The notes beneath the pieces were generated by a model that worked only from the letters and a program-made list of their open reading frames with translations, made no database searches and was not told the DNA's origin. Positions 18,607 to 27,505 of a stretch of DNA of 64,000 nt are shown here, one piece after another (the first letter of the stretch is position 1; each line of letters starts with the position of its first letter). A program made the position numbers and the translations under genes. This DNA is from Hydrotalea sp. (GTDB taxonomy: Bacteria; Bacteroidota; Bacteroidia; Chitinophagales; Chitinophagaceae), in the NCBI GenBank assembly GCA_027364735.1, contig DAHXOT010000017.1, positions 186,001 to 250,000 of the forward strand, written 5' to 3'.

Positions 18607-19394
18607 TTTCTTTTAATAAGTGCTGTAAGTGGGTATCGAATATTTCTATATTGCATCATATCTACTTTAATGCTTCCAACGGTAATGGGGCTTTCAATTC
18701 TAACGGGAATATGGTTGGTATCGTTGGTTACCCATACAGTCATTTTTTCTCCACCTTCAAAAATAGTTCCTTTCACTAAAAGTGGTTTAAATTGAATGGT
18801 ATTAAAAGTGCCATAGCGTGTTTTAATAGTTTCTTTTCCTACATATTTTATATACAAATGATATACTTCATTATCTAAAAACATATCAAATGGTATTTTA
18901 TCGTTTGGATGAAATTTATCGAAATCAATATTTCTTGCATAGTAAATAGAGCTTAAAACATCCTGAATGCAAGTAGGTACTTTAAAAGTGCCTTTTGTGG
19001 TAGTGGCAGTATTGTTTTGTTTATTGAAAGTTACATCTTCATTGGTTTTATAGCCACCTTCATCAACATTTCTAATAAATTTATAGGGTTGAAGATTGGC
19101 AGAATCGAAATAAGTTTCATACTTATCTCTTACTTTAAATATCCAATCGTAGCTTGGGTTCGAACTTCCGGTACCAATTACATGATAAACAGGTTTATTA
19201 TTCATTTTATCTAACGATACAGAAAAGTTGGCCGATCCTGCATTTACATAAATGCCAATAACAGAGTAAAATATAGTATACGAAATGCTTTCGCCATTTT
19301 GAAAGGCAAAGTTTCTAACGCTACAAAAATCGTCTCCTGCCGATAATTGCGAAAGAATAAAAAATAAAAAAATAAACGATATAATTTTTTTCAC
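18603..19394 (-). CDS. Exported DUF3108 protein
   Basis: A 263-residue secreted protein with a cleavable signal (MKKIISFIFLFFILSQLSAG). The body is all beta: FQNGESISYTIFYSVIGIYVNAGSA, KVRDKYETYFD, then RYGTFNTIQFKPLLVKGTIF and PVRIESPITVGSIKVDM, which together match DUF3108, a family predicted to form a lipoprotein-carrier-like half barrel in the periplasm. Substrate unknown. Start lies 3-4 bases after the stop of the upstream flippase-like gene (19399), so the two are probably co-transcribed. Confidence 0.85.
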   Translation of the reverse strand: MKKIISFIFLFFILSQLSAGDDFCSVRNFAFQNGESISYTIFYSVIGIYVNAGSANFSVSLDKMNNKPVYHVIGTGSSNPSYDWIFKVRDKYETYFDSANLQPYKFIRNVDEGGYKTNEDVTFNKQNNTATTTKGTFKVPTCIQDVLSSIYYARNIDFDKFHPNDKIPFDMFLDNEVYHLYIKYVGKETIKTRYGTFNTIQFKPLLVKGTIFEGGEKMTVWVTNDTNHIPVRIESPITVGSIKVDMMQYRNIRYPLTALIKRN

Positions 19395-19398
19395 TCAG

Positions 19399-20388
19399 TT
19401 ATTTCTTAAATAGTCTAATGCCTAAAACAAATATACTGCCAACTACAGCCGGAACTACTTTGTTAATTATCCATACACCAGTGGCAGTTAAAATAATTCC
19501 AATAGTATTTGTACTTATTAAGCCTAATAATGCAATACTTAATTTGCCACGTAAACCAATTTCTGCTAAAGTTATACTTGGTACAATGGCTAATGCTAAA
19601 AACATAATGCCTAACAACCAAAATTCTTGTATATAACTTGCATCAACTTTAAAAACCTGTAGCAATAATAAGTATTGCGAAATAAATACCAAATAACGTG
19701 CAAAAGAAAGATTTAAAATTCTTGTTAATTCTTTCCAATGAAAATCTTCTACCTTCTGAATAAAGAAAGAATATTTTGCTATCCAAGGTATTTTTTCTAC
19801 CGTTTTTGTTACCCACGATAAACTAAAATACAATGAAACCATTAATACACCAATAATTATTAAAATATAAATTAATCCGTCTAACCATACTATTGATAAT
19901 TCAGAAAATGGGTTAAGTGTAAAATTAAAAAAATATCGTAAGTATAATAAGCCTATGGTTCCCATTGTAACTGTAATAATAAGTTGTGCAAGACTTCCTA
20001 CCATTGTTACAGAAATAGAGCGAATTCTATTTCCTTCATGCATATAAATAGATCTGCCAATATATTCTCCAACGCCATTAATAGTTCCAAATGCAAATGC
20101 TTCTCCGCTAAATATGGCTTTAAACGCAGTAAAGAATGAAATATTTTCAATTTCATGTACTAATAATTGCCATTTTCGGGCTTCTAATCCCCAATTTATC
20201 AGCATTAAAAAAAGTACAATACTAATTTTACCCCATTCTATAATTCCAAACGAAGAAGCAATGTTCTTCCATATTCCATACACATTTTGTTGTTGTTGTA
20301 TTTGATGATAAATGGAAATGGCTAACCAGAGAAATATTGCAGGACCAACAAAGTAATTTATTAATATTCTTAGCCGTTTGTGAATCAT
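19399..20388 (-). CDS. Flippase-like membrane protein (lysylphosphatidylglycerol synthase TM-domain family)
   Basis: Start set at ATG 20388 (329 residues): the frame remains open to 20553 but that would run into divergent ruvC. The protein has about seven to eight TM helices and the conserved FSGEAFAFGTINGVGEYIGRSIYM region near 90, and ends with TTNTIGIILTATGVWIINKVVPAVVGS, which fits the AglD/UPF0104 family of LPG-synthase-like membrane domains without the synthase catalytic part. These are predicted lipid flippases. Upstream partner of the DUF3108 protein; the pair may act in the envelope. Divergent from ruvC with an 83-base gap. Confidence 0.8.
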   Translation of the reverse strand: MIHKRLRILINYFVGPAIFLWLAISIYHQIQQQQNVYGIWKNIASSFGIIEWGKISIVLFLMLINWGLEARKWQLLVHEIENISFFTAFKAIFSGEAFAFGTINGVGEYIGRSIYMHEGNRIRSISVTMVGSLAQLIITVTMGTIGLLYLRYFFNFTLNPFSELSIVWLDGLIYILIIIGVLMVSLYFSLSWVTKTVEKIPWIAKYSFFIQKVEDFHWKELTRILNLSFARYLVFISQYLLLLQVFKVDASYIQEFWLLGIMFLALAIVPSITLAEIGLRGKLSIALLGLISTNTIGIILTATGVWIINKVVPAVVGSIFVLGIRLFKK

Positions 20389-20471
20389 TAACCAAATATT
20401 GTTGCATGCAAAGAAAAGCCGATTGAGCAATATAAAAAACTTATTGTAGAATAAAGTATTTTCACCTTTAA

Positions 20472-21035
20472 ATGAATCAATCAAAAATAATATTAGGAAT
20501 TGATCCGGGTACCCAAATAATGGGTTATGCTTTGTTGCAGGTAAATAATACACAATTACAAATTGTGCAAATGGATGTATTAAAACTTACTGCACACAAA
20601 GATGTTTATATGCGATTAGAAAAAATACATGCTAAAGTGTCTGAACTTATTTATTTATATAAGCCTACTGCTTGTGCAATTGAAGCTCCTTTTTTTGGAA
20701 AAAATATACAAAGTATGTTAAAGTTAGGAAGAGCTCAAGGCGTAGCTATTGCTGCTGCAATGCAAGGAAAATTACCTGTTACAGAGTATTCTCCTAAAAA
20801 AATAAAACAATCCATTACCGGAAATGGCAATGCCGATAAAGAGCAAGTATGGCTTATGTTACAACGATTATTGAAAATTGAGGAAAAGCCACAATATTTT
20901 GATGCAACAGATGCATTAGCAGTGGCATTATGCCATTATTATCAAACAAATTCGGCTATAGCTAAATTGAAAAATGGATTTAAGGATTGGAGCGATTTTA
21001 TTAAAAAAAATGAACAGTGTATTATTAAAAAATAG
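20472..21035 (+). CDS. ruvC: RuvC Holliday junction resolvase
   Basis: A 187-residue RNase H-fold endonuclease that cuts Holliday junctions. The four acidic catalytic residues are visible: Asp11 (LGIDPGT), Glu71 (CAIEAPFFG), Asp144 and Asp147 (FDATDALAVALCH). The FGKN loop and LGRAQGVAIAAA helix are typical. Works with RuvAB, whose genes are elsewhere in the window. The upstream region is shared with the divergent flippase-like gene. Confidence 0.97.
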   Translation: MNQSKIILGIDPGTQIMGYALLQVNNTQLQIVQMDVLKLTAHKDVYMRLEKIHAKVSELIYLYKPTACAIEAPFFGKNIQSMLKLGRAQGVAIAAAMQGKLPVTEYSPKKIKQSITGNGNADKEQVWLMLQRLLKIEEKPQYFDATDALAVALCHYYQTNSAIAKLKNGFKDWSDFIKKNEQCIIKK

Positions 21036-21070
21036 CTATTATGCCAATTCTATTTTGGGAATAAAAAAGA

Positions 21071-21096
21071 AAGTCGACATAAATTTATGCCGACTC
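21071..21096 (-). terminator. Terminator of the dipeptidase gene
   Basis: Imperfect hairpin AGTCGACATAAA / TTTATGCCGACT (one mismatch). On the minus strand it is followed by TTCTTTTTTATT, so it mainly ends leftward transcription from the dipeptidase; it also lies 36 bases after ruvC. Confidence 0.65.
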
Positions 21097-21119
21097 TCTT
21101 GTAGATTTTTATACCTGAT

Positions 21120-22490
21120 TTATTGTTTTAATGCAGCATAAAATTGTTGAAAATAAGGGATGGTTTCTATGCCTTTATAAAAATTAATTAAATCAAATTT
21201 TTCATTGGGGCTATGTAGGTTATCGCTATCTAAGCCAAAACCCATGAATACAATTTTTATTCCTAATTCTTTTTCAAATAAAGCACAAATAGGAATACTA
21301 CCTCCACCGCGAACCGGAATTGGATTTTTACCAAACGTGCTAAACATAGCTTTTTCTGCAGCTTTATATTCTATAGAATCTATTGGTGTCATATAAGGCT
21401 CACCGCCATGATGCTCTTGTGCTTTTACCATAACACCTTTTGGTGCAATACTTGTAAAATAGTGCAATAGTTTTTCAGTAATTTTTTCTGATGATTGATT
21501 AGGTACTAATCTTGCCGAAATTTTTGCATACGCTTTTGAAGGTAAAACCGTTTTAGCACCTTCTCCTGTATAACCTCCCCAAATGCCATTAACTTCTAAA
21601 GTAGGTCTTATGCCTGTACGTTCGTTTGTTGTATAACCATTTTCACCCCATAATACTTCTACTCCTAAATCTTTTTTATATTCTTCTTCATCAAAAGGAG
21701 CTTCAGCCATTTTTATTCTTTCTTCCGCAGTTACTTCAGCAACATCGTCATAAAATCCTGGAATAGTAATATGATTATTTTCATCGTGGCAAGAGGCAAT
21801 CATTTTAGATAAAATGGTGATAGGATTAGCAACAGCACCACCATAAACACCACTATGTAAATCTCTATTGGCTCCTGTAACTTCCACTTCAATATAACTC
21901 AATCCACGAACACCTACATCAATTGAAGGGTTTTCAATACTTAGCATGGATGTATCACTTATTAAAATAACATCGGCCTTTAAAAGTTCTTTATGTTCTT
22001 TTACAAACTTTGCCAAATTGGGGCTGCCAATTTCCTCTTCTCCTTCAATAATAAATTTAATATTGCATAATAATGTATTGGTTTTTACCAAAGTTTCTAA
22101 GGCTTTAACATGCATAAAAAATTGACCTTTATCATCGGCAGAACCTCTTGCATAAATTTTTCCATCTTTAATAATTGGATCAAAAGGTCCACTATGCCAA
22201 AGTGCTAATGGGTCGGGGGGTTGTACATCGTAATGCCCATAAACTAAAATAGTAGGTTTAGAAGCATCAATATTTTTTTCGCCATAAACAATGGGATGCC
22301 CATCGGTAGCGTAAATAGTAACAGTATCTGCACCGGCATCTAAAAAATATTTTTTAACTGCTTCTGCACAAGTAATCATATCTTGTTTATGCTCACTGCT
22401 GGCACTAATGCTGGGTATTTTTAGTAAACTCAGTAGTTCGTTTAAAAAACGATCTTTATGTTGTTCCTGATATTCTTTCCAAATTTGCAT
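21120..22490 (-). CDS. M20-family metallo-dipeptidase
   Basis: A 456-residue cytosolic peptidase of the M20 family. Metal and catalytic motifs: VYGHYDVQPPDP near 84 (His and Asp), ARGSADDKGQ near 113 (bridging Asp), EGEEEIGSP near 149 (general base Glu and ligand), DTSMLS near 180 and the C-terminal HSPNEKFDL His. The inserted dimerisation domain contains NRDLHSGVYGG. The family cleaves dipeptides or removes residues from short peptides. Two-zinc enzyme; normal length. Monocistronic by its terminator, although the CDF gene lies 43 bases upstream on the same strand. Confidence 0.92.
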   Translation of the reverse strand: MQIWKEYQEQHKDRFLNELLSLLKIPSISASSEHKQDMITCAEAVKKYFLDAGADTVTIYATDGHPIVYGEKNIDASKPTILVYGHYDVQPPDPLALWHSGPFDPIIKDGKIYARGSADDKGQFFMHVKALETLVKTNTLLCNIKFIIEGEEEIGSPNLAKFVKEHKELLKADVILISDTSMLSIENPSIDVGVRGLSYIEVEVTGANRDLHSGVYGGAVANPITILSKMIASCHDENNHITIPGFYDDVAEVTAEERIKMAEAPFDEEEYKKDLGVEVLWGENGYTTNERTGIRPTLEVNGIWGGYTGEGAKTVLPSKAYAKISARLVPNQSSEKITEKLLHYFTSIAPKGVMVKAQEHHGGEPYMTPIDSIEYKAAEKAMFSTFGKNPIPVRGGGSIPICALFEKELGIKIVFMGFGLDSDNLHSPNEKFDLINFYKGIETIPYFQQFYAALKQ

Positions 22491-22533
22491 ATTTTGGTGT
22501 TTTAATTTTATGCGAAGATAAATTGGTTATGAG

Positions 22534-23535
22534 TTATTTTGATTGAATAAGATTTGCATTATGTTTTTTATTTAAAACAATATTTTCGAATGTCCATTCT
22601 ACAGTTTGCATAAATAGATGTTTTCTTTCAGTACACGAGGTTTTAGGACAAATGGAACAGCTAAAATCCAAACATCCATCCGTATGAACAAACAATTCAA
22701 TGCTGCTGCCAAAATGCTGTTTAATTAGTTGTTCTAATGCATCAACTTGTTGATGTGCTTGATGAATATTAAAATACCATGGAATGGTTAAATGGCAATC
22801 GAAATGTAGTGTGCTTCCATATTTTATAACCCGTAAATTATGAATGTCAATCCAATTTTCACACCTGTTTTTATTTAAAAAAGTTACAAATGTTTCTAAT
22901 AGTTTTTTATCAGCTTCATCCATAATACCAGCAAGTGATGCACGAATAATGGTATATCCATTGTATAAGATGATGATGCTAATGATGAAAGCCAAAATCT
23001 TGTCTAACCAATATAAATGCGATACTGCCATTAGCAATAGGCCGGCTATAATTCCTGTGGTAGAATAGGTATCGAGTTGTAAATGTTTGCCACTTGCTTT
23101 TAAAGCAAGCGAATTATTTCTTTTACTCATCCATAAGCAAACGCTTCCGGCAATATAATTTAGTATTGCAGTAATTGCAATTAGGCCAATACCTGCATTG
23201 AGAGATTGAACAGGTTTTTTTTCAATAATATTTTCTACCGTTTCGTATACAATAAAAATTCCGGAGCTAACAATTAAAGTACCTTCGGCTGCAGCCGATA
23301 CAAATTCGGCTTTTCCATGCCCATAAGGGTGTTCCATATCTTTGGGTTTGGCAGCAACATATAAAGAGTATAAGCCAATAAAACCTGCAACTACATTTAC
23401 AATACTTTCTAAGGCATCGCTTAAAATAGCAACGGAGTTAGTTATATAATAGGCAGTTATTTTAGCAACAAATAAAACAATACTAAGTGTAGTAATCCAT
23501 ATTTGCAATCGAAAATTTTCTTTTTCTTTTTGCAT
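22534..23535 (-). CDS. Cation diffusion facilitator (CDF) metal transporter
   Basis: A 333-residue inner-membrane metal exporter. Helices TM2 and TM5 contain the metal-site residues in SDALESIVNVVAG (about 38-50) and HLQLDTYSTTGII (about 151-163), giving the HxxxD/DxxxD-type site; KDMEHPYGHGKAEF near 65 is the conserved cytosolic loop. A C-terminal cytosolic domain follows, with a Cys-rich tail (CLDFSCSICPKTSC) that is unusual and could bind zinc or iron. Preceded by osmC with a 17-base gap, so a stress-related operon osmC-CDF is likely. Confidence 0.92.
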   Translation of the reverse strand: MQKEKENFRLQIWITTLSIVLFVAKITAYYITNSVAILSDALESIVNVVAGFIGLYSLYVAAKPKDMEHPYGHGKAEFVSAAAEGTLIVSSGIFIVYETVENIIEKKPVQSLNAGIGLIAITAILNYIAGSVCLWMSKRNNSLALKASGKHLQLDTYSTTGIIAGLLLMAVSHLYWLDKILAFIISIIILYNGYTIIRASLAGIMDEADKKLLETFVTFLNKNRCENWIDIHNLRVIKYGSTLHFDCHLTIPWYFNIHQAHQQVDALEQLIKQHFGSSIELFVHTDGCLDFSCSICPKTSCTERKHLFMQTVEWTFENIVLNKKHNANLIQSK

Positions 23536-23552
23536 GGCATGGTGGTTAAAAG

Positions 23553-23963
23553 TTATACTAACTCAATGGTATAAGTAACTGCACAATGTTTTTTTAGCAT
23601 AATAGATATGCCACAATATTTTTCCTGCGAAAGTTCAATAGCCTTAGTTAATTTATCGGTATCTTCTTTTGCAATATTCGATTTGTAAATCATTTTAATC
23701 CATTTAAAAACTTTCGGATGCGTATCGGTTTGTTCAGTTTCTGCTTCAATTTCTAATACCGAAAAACTAACTTTCATTTTTTGCAGAATGCCTACTACGT
23801 CCATTCCGCTGCAGGTACATAGAGCACCTAATAGTGCTTGTTTTGGGCTCATGCCACTATCTAAACTACCACTATCTTTTGTAGTATCTAATTGAAATGA
23901 ATGATGGTTGTCGCTCATTACATCAAATGCTAATGCCGATTTCCATTTTGCTGTTGTTTTCAT
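23553..23963 (-). CDS. OsmC/Ohr-family thiol peroxidase
   Basis: A 136-residue protein of the OsmC family, which reduces organic hydroperoxides. The two reactive cysteines are Cys51 (in ALCTCSGMDVV) and Cys117 (in EKYCGIS), separated by 66 residues as in E. coli OsmC. Cys49 and Cys127 are extra. The gene is 17 bases upstream of the CDF exporter on the same strand and lies behind the superoxide dismutase terminator, so peroxide handling and metal export cluster here. Confidence 0.92.
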   Translation of the reverse strand: MKTTAKWKSALAFDVMSDNHHSFQLDTTKDSGSLDSGMSPKQALLGALCTCSGMDVVGILQKMKVSFSVLEIEAETEQTDTHPKVFKWIKMIYKSNIAKEDTDKLTKAIELSQEKYCGISIMLKKHCAVTYTIELV

Positions 23964-23981
23964 ATTTTTTAATTGAATAAA

Positions 23982-24014
23982 AAAAGCACAAAACTAAGAA
24001 GGCTTTGTGCTTTT
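23982..24014 (-). terminator. Terminator of the superoxide dismutase gene
   Basis: Stem AAAAGCACAAA / TTTGTGCTTTT around a short loop; on the minus strand it is followed by T-rich sequence. It lies between the SOD stop and the osmC start. Confidence 0.82.
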
Positions 24015-24041
24015 ATAGATGATTATGGGGAATTTATTTTT

Positions 24042-24788
24042 TTATACAAAAGATTCAAATCTTTTTTCAATAAAATTCCAGTTTACAATATTCCACCAAT
24101 TATGTATATAATCGGGTCTTTTATTTTGATATCGTAAGTAATAGGCATGTTCCCAAACATCTAAACCCAATAATGGAAATCCTTTTAAATCGCTAACATC
24201 CATTAATGGATTATCTTGATTGGGGGTAGAACCGATAATTAGTTTTTTATCATTATTAATTACTAACCAAGCCCATCCACTTCCAAATCGGGTTTTACCT
24301 GCATCTGTGAATTGTGTTTTAAATGTTTCGAAAGAGCCAAAATCTTTTTCAATAGCTAATAGTAATTGGCCGGATGGTTGTTTGTTTGCATTAGGACTCA
24401 TGCTTTGCCAAAATAATTCGTGATTATAATGGCCACCTGCATTATTTCTTAATTTGGTAGAGTATTTAGAAACCTTTGCCAGTAAAGCTTCTATACTTGT
24501 TGTAGTAGTATCTACTTTTTCTGTAACAATTGCTTCATTTAAATTTTTTGCATATAAAGCTGCATGTTTAGTATAATGAATTTCCATGGTCATTGCATCA
24601 ATAGCAACTTCTAAAGCCGAATAACTATAAGGCAATGGTTGTTGCGAATAACCGATAGAAGATGAATGATGATAGAAAGAAAAATCTTTAGTGAATGAAG
24701 ATAATATGGTAGAAGAAAAACCTAATGCAATACTTGCTTTGCCCGTATTTTGTAAAAATGTTCTACGGCTGGTAAGTTTTTTTTTCAT
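24042..24788 (-). CDS. Fe/Mn superoxide dismutase with Tat signal peptide
   Basis: A 248-residue protein. The N-terminus KKKLTSRRTFLQNTGKASIALGFSS has the twin-arginine motif SRRTFLQ (7-13) and a hydrophobic stretch, so the folded, metal-loaded enzyme is probably exported. The mature part is a normal Fe/Mn-SOD: first ligand His in MEIHYTKHAALY, second in NAGGHYNHELFW, then the signature DVWEHAYYLRY with Asp and His ligands. It disproportionates superoxide to peroxide and oxygen outside the cytoplasm. Metal choice (Fe, Mn or cambialistic) cannot be fixed from sequence alone. It is 9 bases downstream of the LptF/LptG-like gene. Confidence 0.92.
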   Translation of the reverse strand: MKKKLTSRRTFLQNTGKASIALGFSSTILSSFTKDFSFYHHSSSIGYSQQPLPYSYSALEVAIDAMTMEIHYTKHAALYAKNLNEAIVTEKVDTTTTSIEALLAKVSKYSTKLRNNAGGHYNHELFWQSMSPNANKQPSGQLLLAIEKDFGSFETFKTQFTDAGKTRFGSGWAWLVINNDKKLIIGSTPNQDNPLMDVSDLKGFPLLGLDVWEHAYYLRYQNKRPDYIHNWWNIVNWNFIEKRFESFV

Positions 24789-24797
24789 AAAAAATAT

Positions 24798-26246
24798 TTA
24801 GGTTGATTGATTGTTATTGTTTTTAAAGTTACCAAAAAACAGTTTAATGTTTTTAAAGAATCTATAATACGATTCTTTATTAAACAATTGAGAATCTTGC
24901 ATGGCTTTACGGGTTAAAAATATTCCTACGGGCAATAAAATAAAAGTTGAAAGCCACATGCCCGTAAAAGCACTCATTACACCTTCTTTTGCAAACTTTT
25001 CGCCAAGGGTATTAAATAAGTAAAAGAAAGTAAAAAAGATAATAGCAAAAACCAAAGGTGTACCTATTCCGCCTTTACGAATAATAGAACCCAAAGGAGC
25101 ACCAATCATAAATAAAACCATACATGCAAAACTAAACGTAAATTTTCTATGTAATTCTATTTCGTGTAACCGCATAGATTCTTGTTTAGCTTCGTAATCG
25201 GTGGCTAAAAATTGAATATTTGTTTTTGCTACACTTAATTGCGATGCAGCTCTTTCGTATATATAATGTTTTTGAGAATCGGGAACAAGGCTTATATAAG
25301 AATGAATATTTTTTAGCGAGTCTTTATTTACTTTTGGCCAAGCCGAATCTATATAACGCATAAAATTAATATTCGGTTCTACTTCTTTTTCTGCTCTTAA
25401 TTTATATTGCTTTCCTATATTTTTTAGAGAATCAATAGTGATATTTAGTTGCCTTGTGCTTAACATTTTAGGGTCATATTTAAAAGAGCTATCAACCGAT
25501 TTATTTAGTTTAAAACTGCTTAAATCAAACATCTTTTTGTATTCCTTAAAACTGGTTTTATAAAAATCGGTTTTGGTAGTTTGCCTTGGGCCTTTTTCTT
25601 CATAATTCCATCCATTTCGTAAAGTGAAAAGTAAAAACTTTTTATCGGGCGTGATACGCATTATGCCACTTTGTGCAATAATTAAATTGTCTTGTAAGCT
25701 GTATTTTTTTTGATAGATTGCTATGTTATGAATGGTGCTATCGTCTTTATCTTTCTTCCCAATTTTAATTATATAACCTTCAAACTTATTATAAAAAACA
25801 CCTTCTTTAATATCGAATGCAGGTTTCGAAACAATAATATCATACTTTACAGCAGCTAATTTTAGTTGTATAATAGGGTTAATATTATTGGCATTAAAAT
25901 AAGCAAATACGCAAAGAATACTTGTTATAATAAGTAGCGGTCGCATGAATCGAATAAGCGGAATACCTGCCGATTTTATAGCAACTATTTCAAATGTTTC
26001 TCCTAAATTTCCGAATGTCATAATGGATGATAAGAGCAAGGATAGGGGTAATGCCATTGGAATCCAATAAATGGCAACTAAACCTATCATGTATACTAAG
26101 GTTTTAAAGTCAAGATCTTTTCCAACCATATCATCTAAATAAAGCCAAAAAAATTGCATGATTAATACAAAAATGCAAATAAGAAATGTGGCAATAAATG
26201 GCCCAATAAATGATTTGATAATAAGTATGTCTAATTTTTTAATCAC
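24798..26246 (-). CDS. LptF/LptG (YjgP/YjgQ) family permease
   Basis: A 482-residue inner-membrane permease of the LPS exporter. Layout: three TM helices in the first 110 residues (FIGPFIATFLICIFVLIMQFFW, VYMIGLVAIYWIPMALPLSLLLSSIM, IRFMRPLLIITSILCVFAYF), a large periplasmic beta-jellyroll, and three TM helices in the last 150 residues with LHRKFTFSFACMVLFMIGAPLGSIIRKGG, typical of the family. The first TM boundary MTFGNLGETFEIVAIKSAGIP is also diagnostic. Bacteroidota often encode one such permease per locus. Co-directional with SOD; divergent to the 26271 gene. Confidence 0.93.
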   Translation of the reverse strand: MIKKLDILIIKSFIGPFIATFLICIFVLIMQFFWLYLDDMVGKDLDFKTLVYMIGLVAIYWIPMALPLSLLLSSIMTFGNLGETFEIVAIKSAGIPLIRFMRPLLIITSILCVFAYFNANNINPIIQLKLAAVKYDIIVSKPAFDIKEGVFYNKFEGYIIKIGKKDKDDSTIHNIAIYQKKYSLQDNLIIAQSGIMRITPDKKFLLFTLRNGWNYEEKGPRQTTKTDFYKTSFKEYKKMFDLSSFKLNKSVDSSFKYDPKMLSTRQLNITIDSLKNIGKQYKLRAEKEVEPNINFMRYIDSAWPKVNKDSLKNIHSYISLVPDSQKHYIYERAASQLSVAKTNIQFLATDYEAKQESMRLHEIELHRKFTFSFACMVLFMIGAPLGSIIRKGGIGTPLVFAIIFFTFFYLFNTLGEKFAKEGVMSAFTGMWLSTFILLPVGIFLTRKAMQDSQLFNKESYYRFFKNIKLFFGNFKNNNNQST

Positions 26247-26270
26247 GCTTCAGTTTCTTATTATTGTTGA

Positions 26271-26846
26271 ATGGCAAATGTAAAACTTTCGGAAAGAGAA
26301 TTAATGTTGGTTACTGATGTGGACATTATTTTAACAAAGAACAATATTATAACAAAAGTGTATCAATTATTTGGCGAGCTAAGCAATTTTTATATTACAG
26401 CAGGAAATAATTTTTTAGAGGATGAGGTAAAACTTATTTCTGCTAAAATTTCGAAAGGAGAAAATTATGAAGGTTTGCCATGGGTAATGCTCGATTATCC
26501 AAGATATTTTAAAGGCGATAATTGTTTTTCAATACGAACTTTTTTCTGGTGGGGCAATTTTTTTAGTATCAGTTTGTATGTGAAAGGAAAATTTAAACAA
26601 CAATTGCCAATTAAAAATTGGCCATCTATACTGAACAACTGGTATGTGTGTTGTAATCAAAACGAATGGCAACATCATTTTAGAGAAGATAATTATCAAC
26701 TACTCAATAATTATTCAATTGAAAAAATACAAGAACTTTCTTTTTATAAATTCTCTAAAAAAATTGCAATTTCAGAGTGGAATAGTGTTGAATCTTTTAT
26801 GCAAAAAAACTATTTGCACTTACTGCAAATAAATACAATGAGTTAA
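26271..26846 (+). CDS. Conserved-looking hypothetical protein, 191 aa
   Basis: I do not recognise this family. The predicted product is soluble, without a signal peptide, with an N-terminal charged helix (KLSERELMLVTDVDIILTKN), a central aromatic-rich patch (GLPWVMLDYPRYF, then RTFFWWGNFFSISLYVKG), and a helical C-terminus. It reads as a genuine gene: clean ATG 25 bases from the divergent permease start, full use of the interval, and coding-like third positions. The stop is two bases from the convergent START-like gene. Function unknown; the aromatic core might bind a hydrophobic ligand, which is only a guess. Confidence 0.7.
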   Translation: MANVKLSERELMLVTDVDIILTKNNIITKVYQLFGELSNFYITAGNNFLEDEVKLISAKISKGENYEGLPWVMLDYPRYFKGDNCFSIRTFFWWGNFFSISLYVKGKFKQQLPIKNWPSILNNWYVCCNQNEWQHHFREDNYQLLNNYSIEKIQELSFYKFSKKIAISEWNSVESFMQKNYLHLLQINTMS

Positions 26847-26848
26847 AA

Positions 26849-27253
26849 TTAGTTACCCAATCTGTGAAATAAATCTTTTACCTGCGAACTCCACAATTGG
26901 CTTTGATCTTTAATTTCATTTTTTTCTGCAAAATCTGCAATAACCAAAATTGTTTGATTGGATATTTCTGTTTTGGCTATTCTAAACTCAAAGTATTCAT
27001 TTTTTTCGCTATGTAGCCATTTAAAGCGAATAAATTTATCTTCTTCTTGGTCTAAAATTTTTGCTTTATCGGGCGTGCCGCCATTCCAACTAAAACTATA
27101 TACACCTTCCCATTCGTCAACTTTATCGGCAAACCATTCCTGCAAACCGGCAGGAGTGCTTAAAAATTCAAATAGAATGGTGGGAGAGCAACGCACCGGA
27201 AATTCTAACGTAAATAATTGTTTTTTACTCATTACTTTCTCTTTATTCTTCAA
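26849..27253 (-). CDS. START-like/SRPBCC domain protein
   Basis: A 134-residue protein (128 residues if ATG 27232 is used, which starts MSKKQLFTLEFPV and looks the better N-terminus). The run EFPVRCSPTILFEFLSTPAGLQEWFADKV is the START-like hydrophobic-ligand-binding fold found as a stand-alone domain in Bacteroidota; ILDQEEDKFIRFKW and the C-terminal helix fit. Cytosolic. Ligand unknown. Convergent with the 26271 gene and divergent from rpoD. Confidence 0.85.
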   Translation of the reverse strand: MKNKEKVMSKKQLFTLEFPVRCSPTILFEFLSTPAGLQEWFADKVDEWEGVYSFSWNGGTPDKAKILDQEEDKFIRFKWLHSEKNEYFEFRIAKTEISNQTILVIADFAEKNEIKDQSQLWSSQVKDLFHRLGN

Positions 27254-27505
27254 TTCAAGGGCTGCAATAATATTAAATAATCTATACCAACCAAATGTTT
27301 TTTTTAAAAATGACTGTTTTTGTGTAAATAAACGGCTTTTTTGGCACTAAAAACATTTTTCGTATTAAATCCTGAACGTTTTCTAAATTTTTTTGGGAAG
27401 TATCTCTTAACTTTTTTAAATTGCTGATAAATCCTCAGGTGTTGCAGTGCAAGTTTCCTTAAACCAAATTTAGTCAACCAAACATAACATGCTTTAACCA
27501 TGGGA

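Noticed and set aside
19155-19164. GGGTTCGAA tRNA T-loop-like sequence
   Set aside because: It lies inside the DUF3108 coding sequence and has no acceptor, D or anticodon stems around it.
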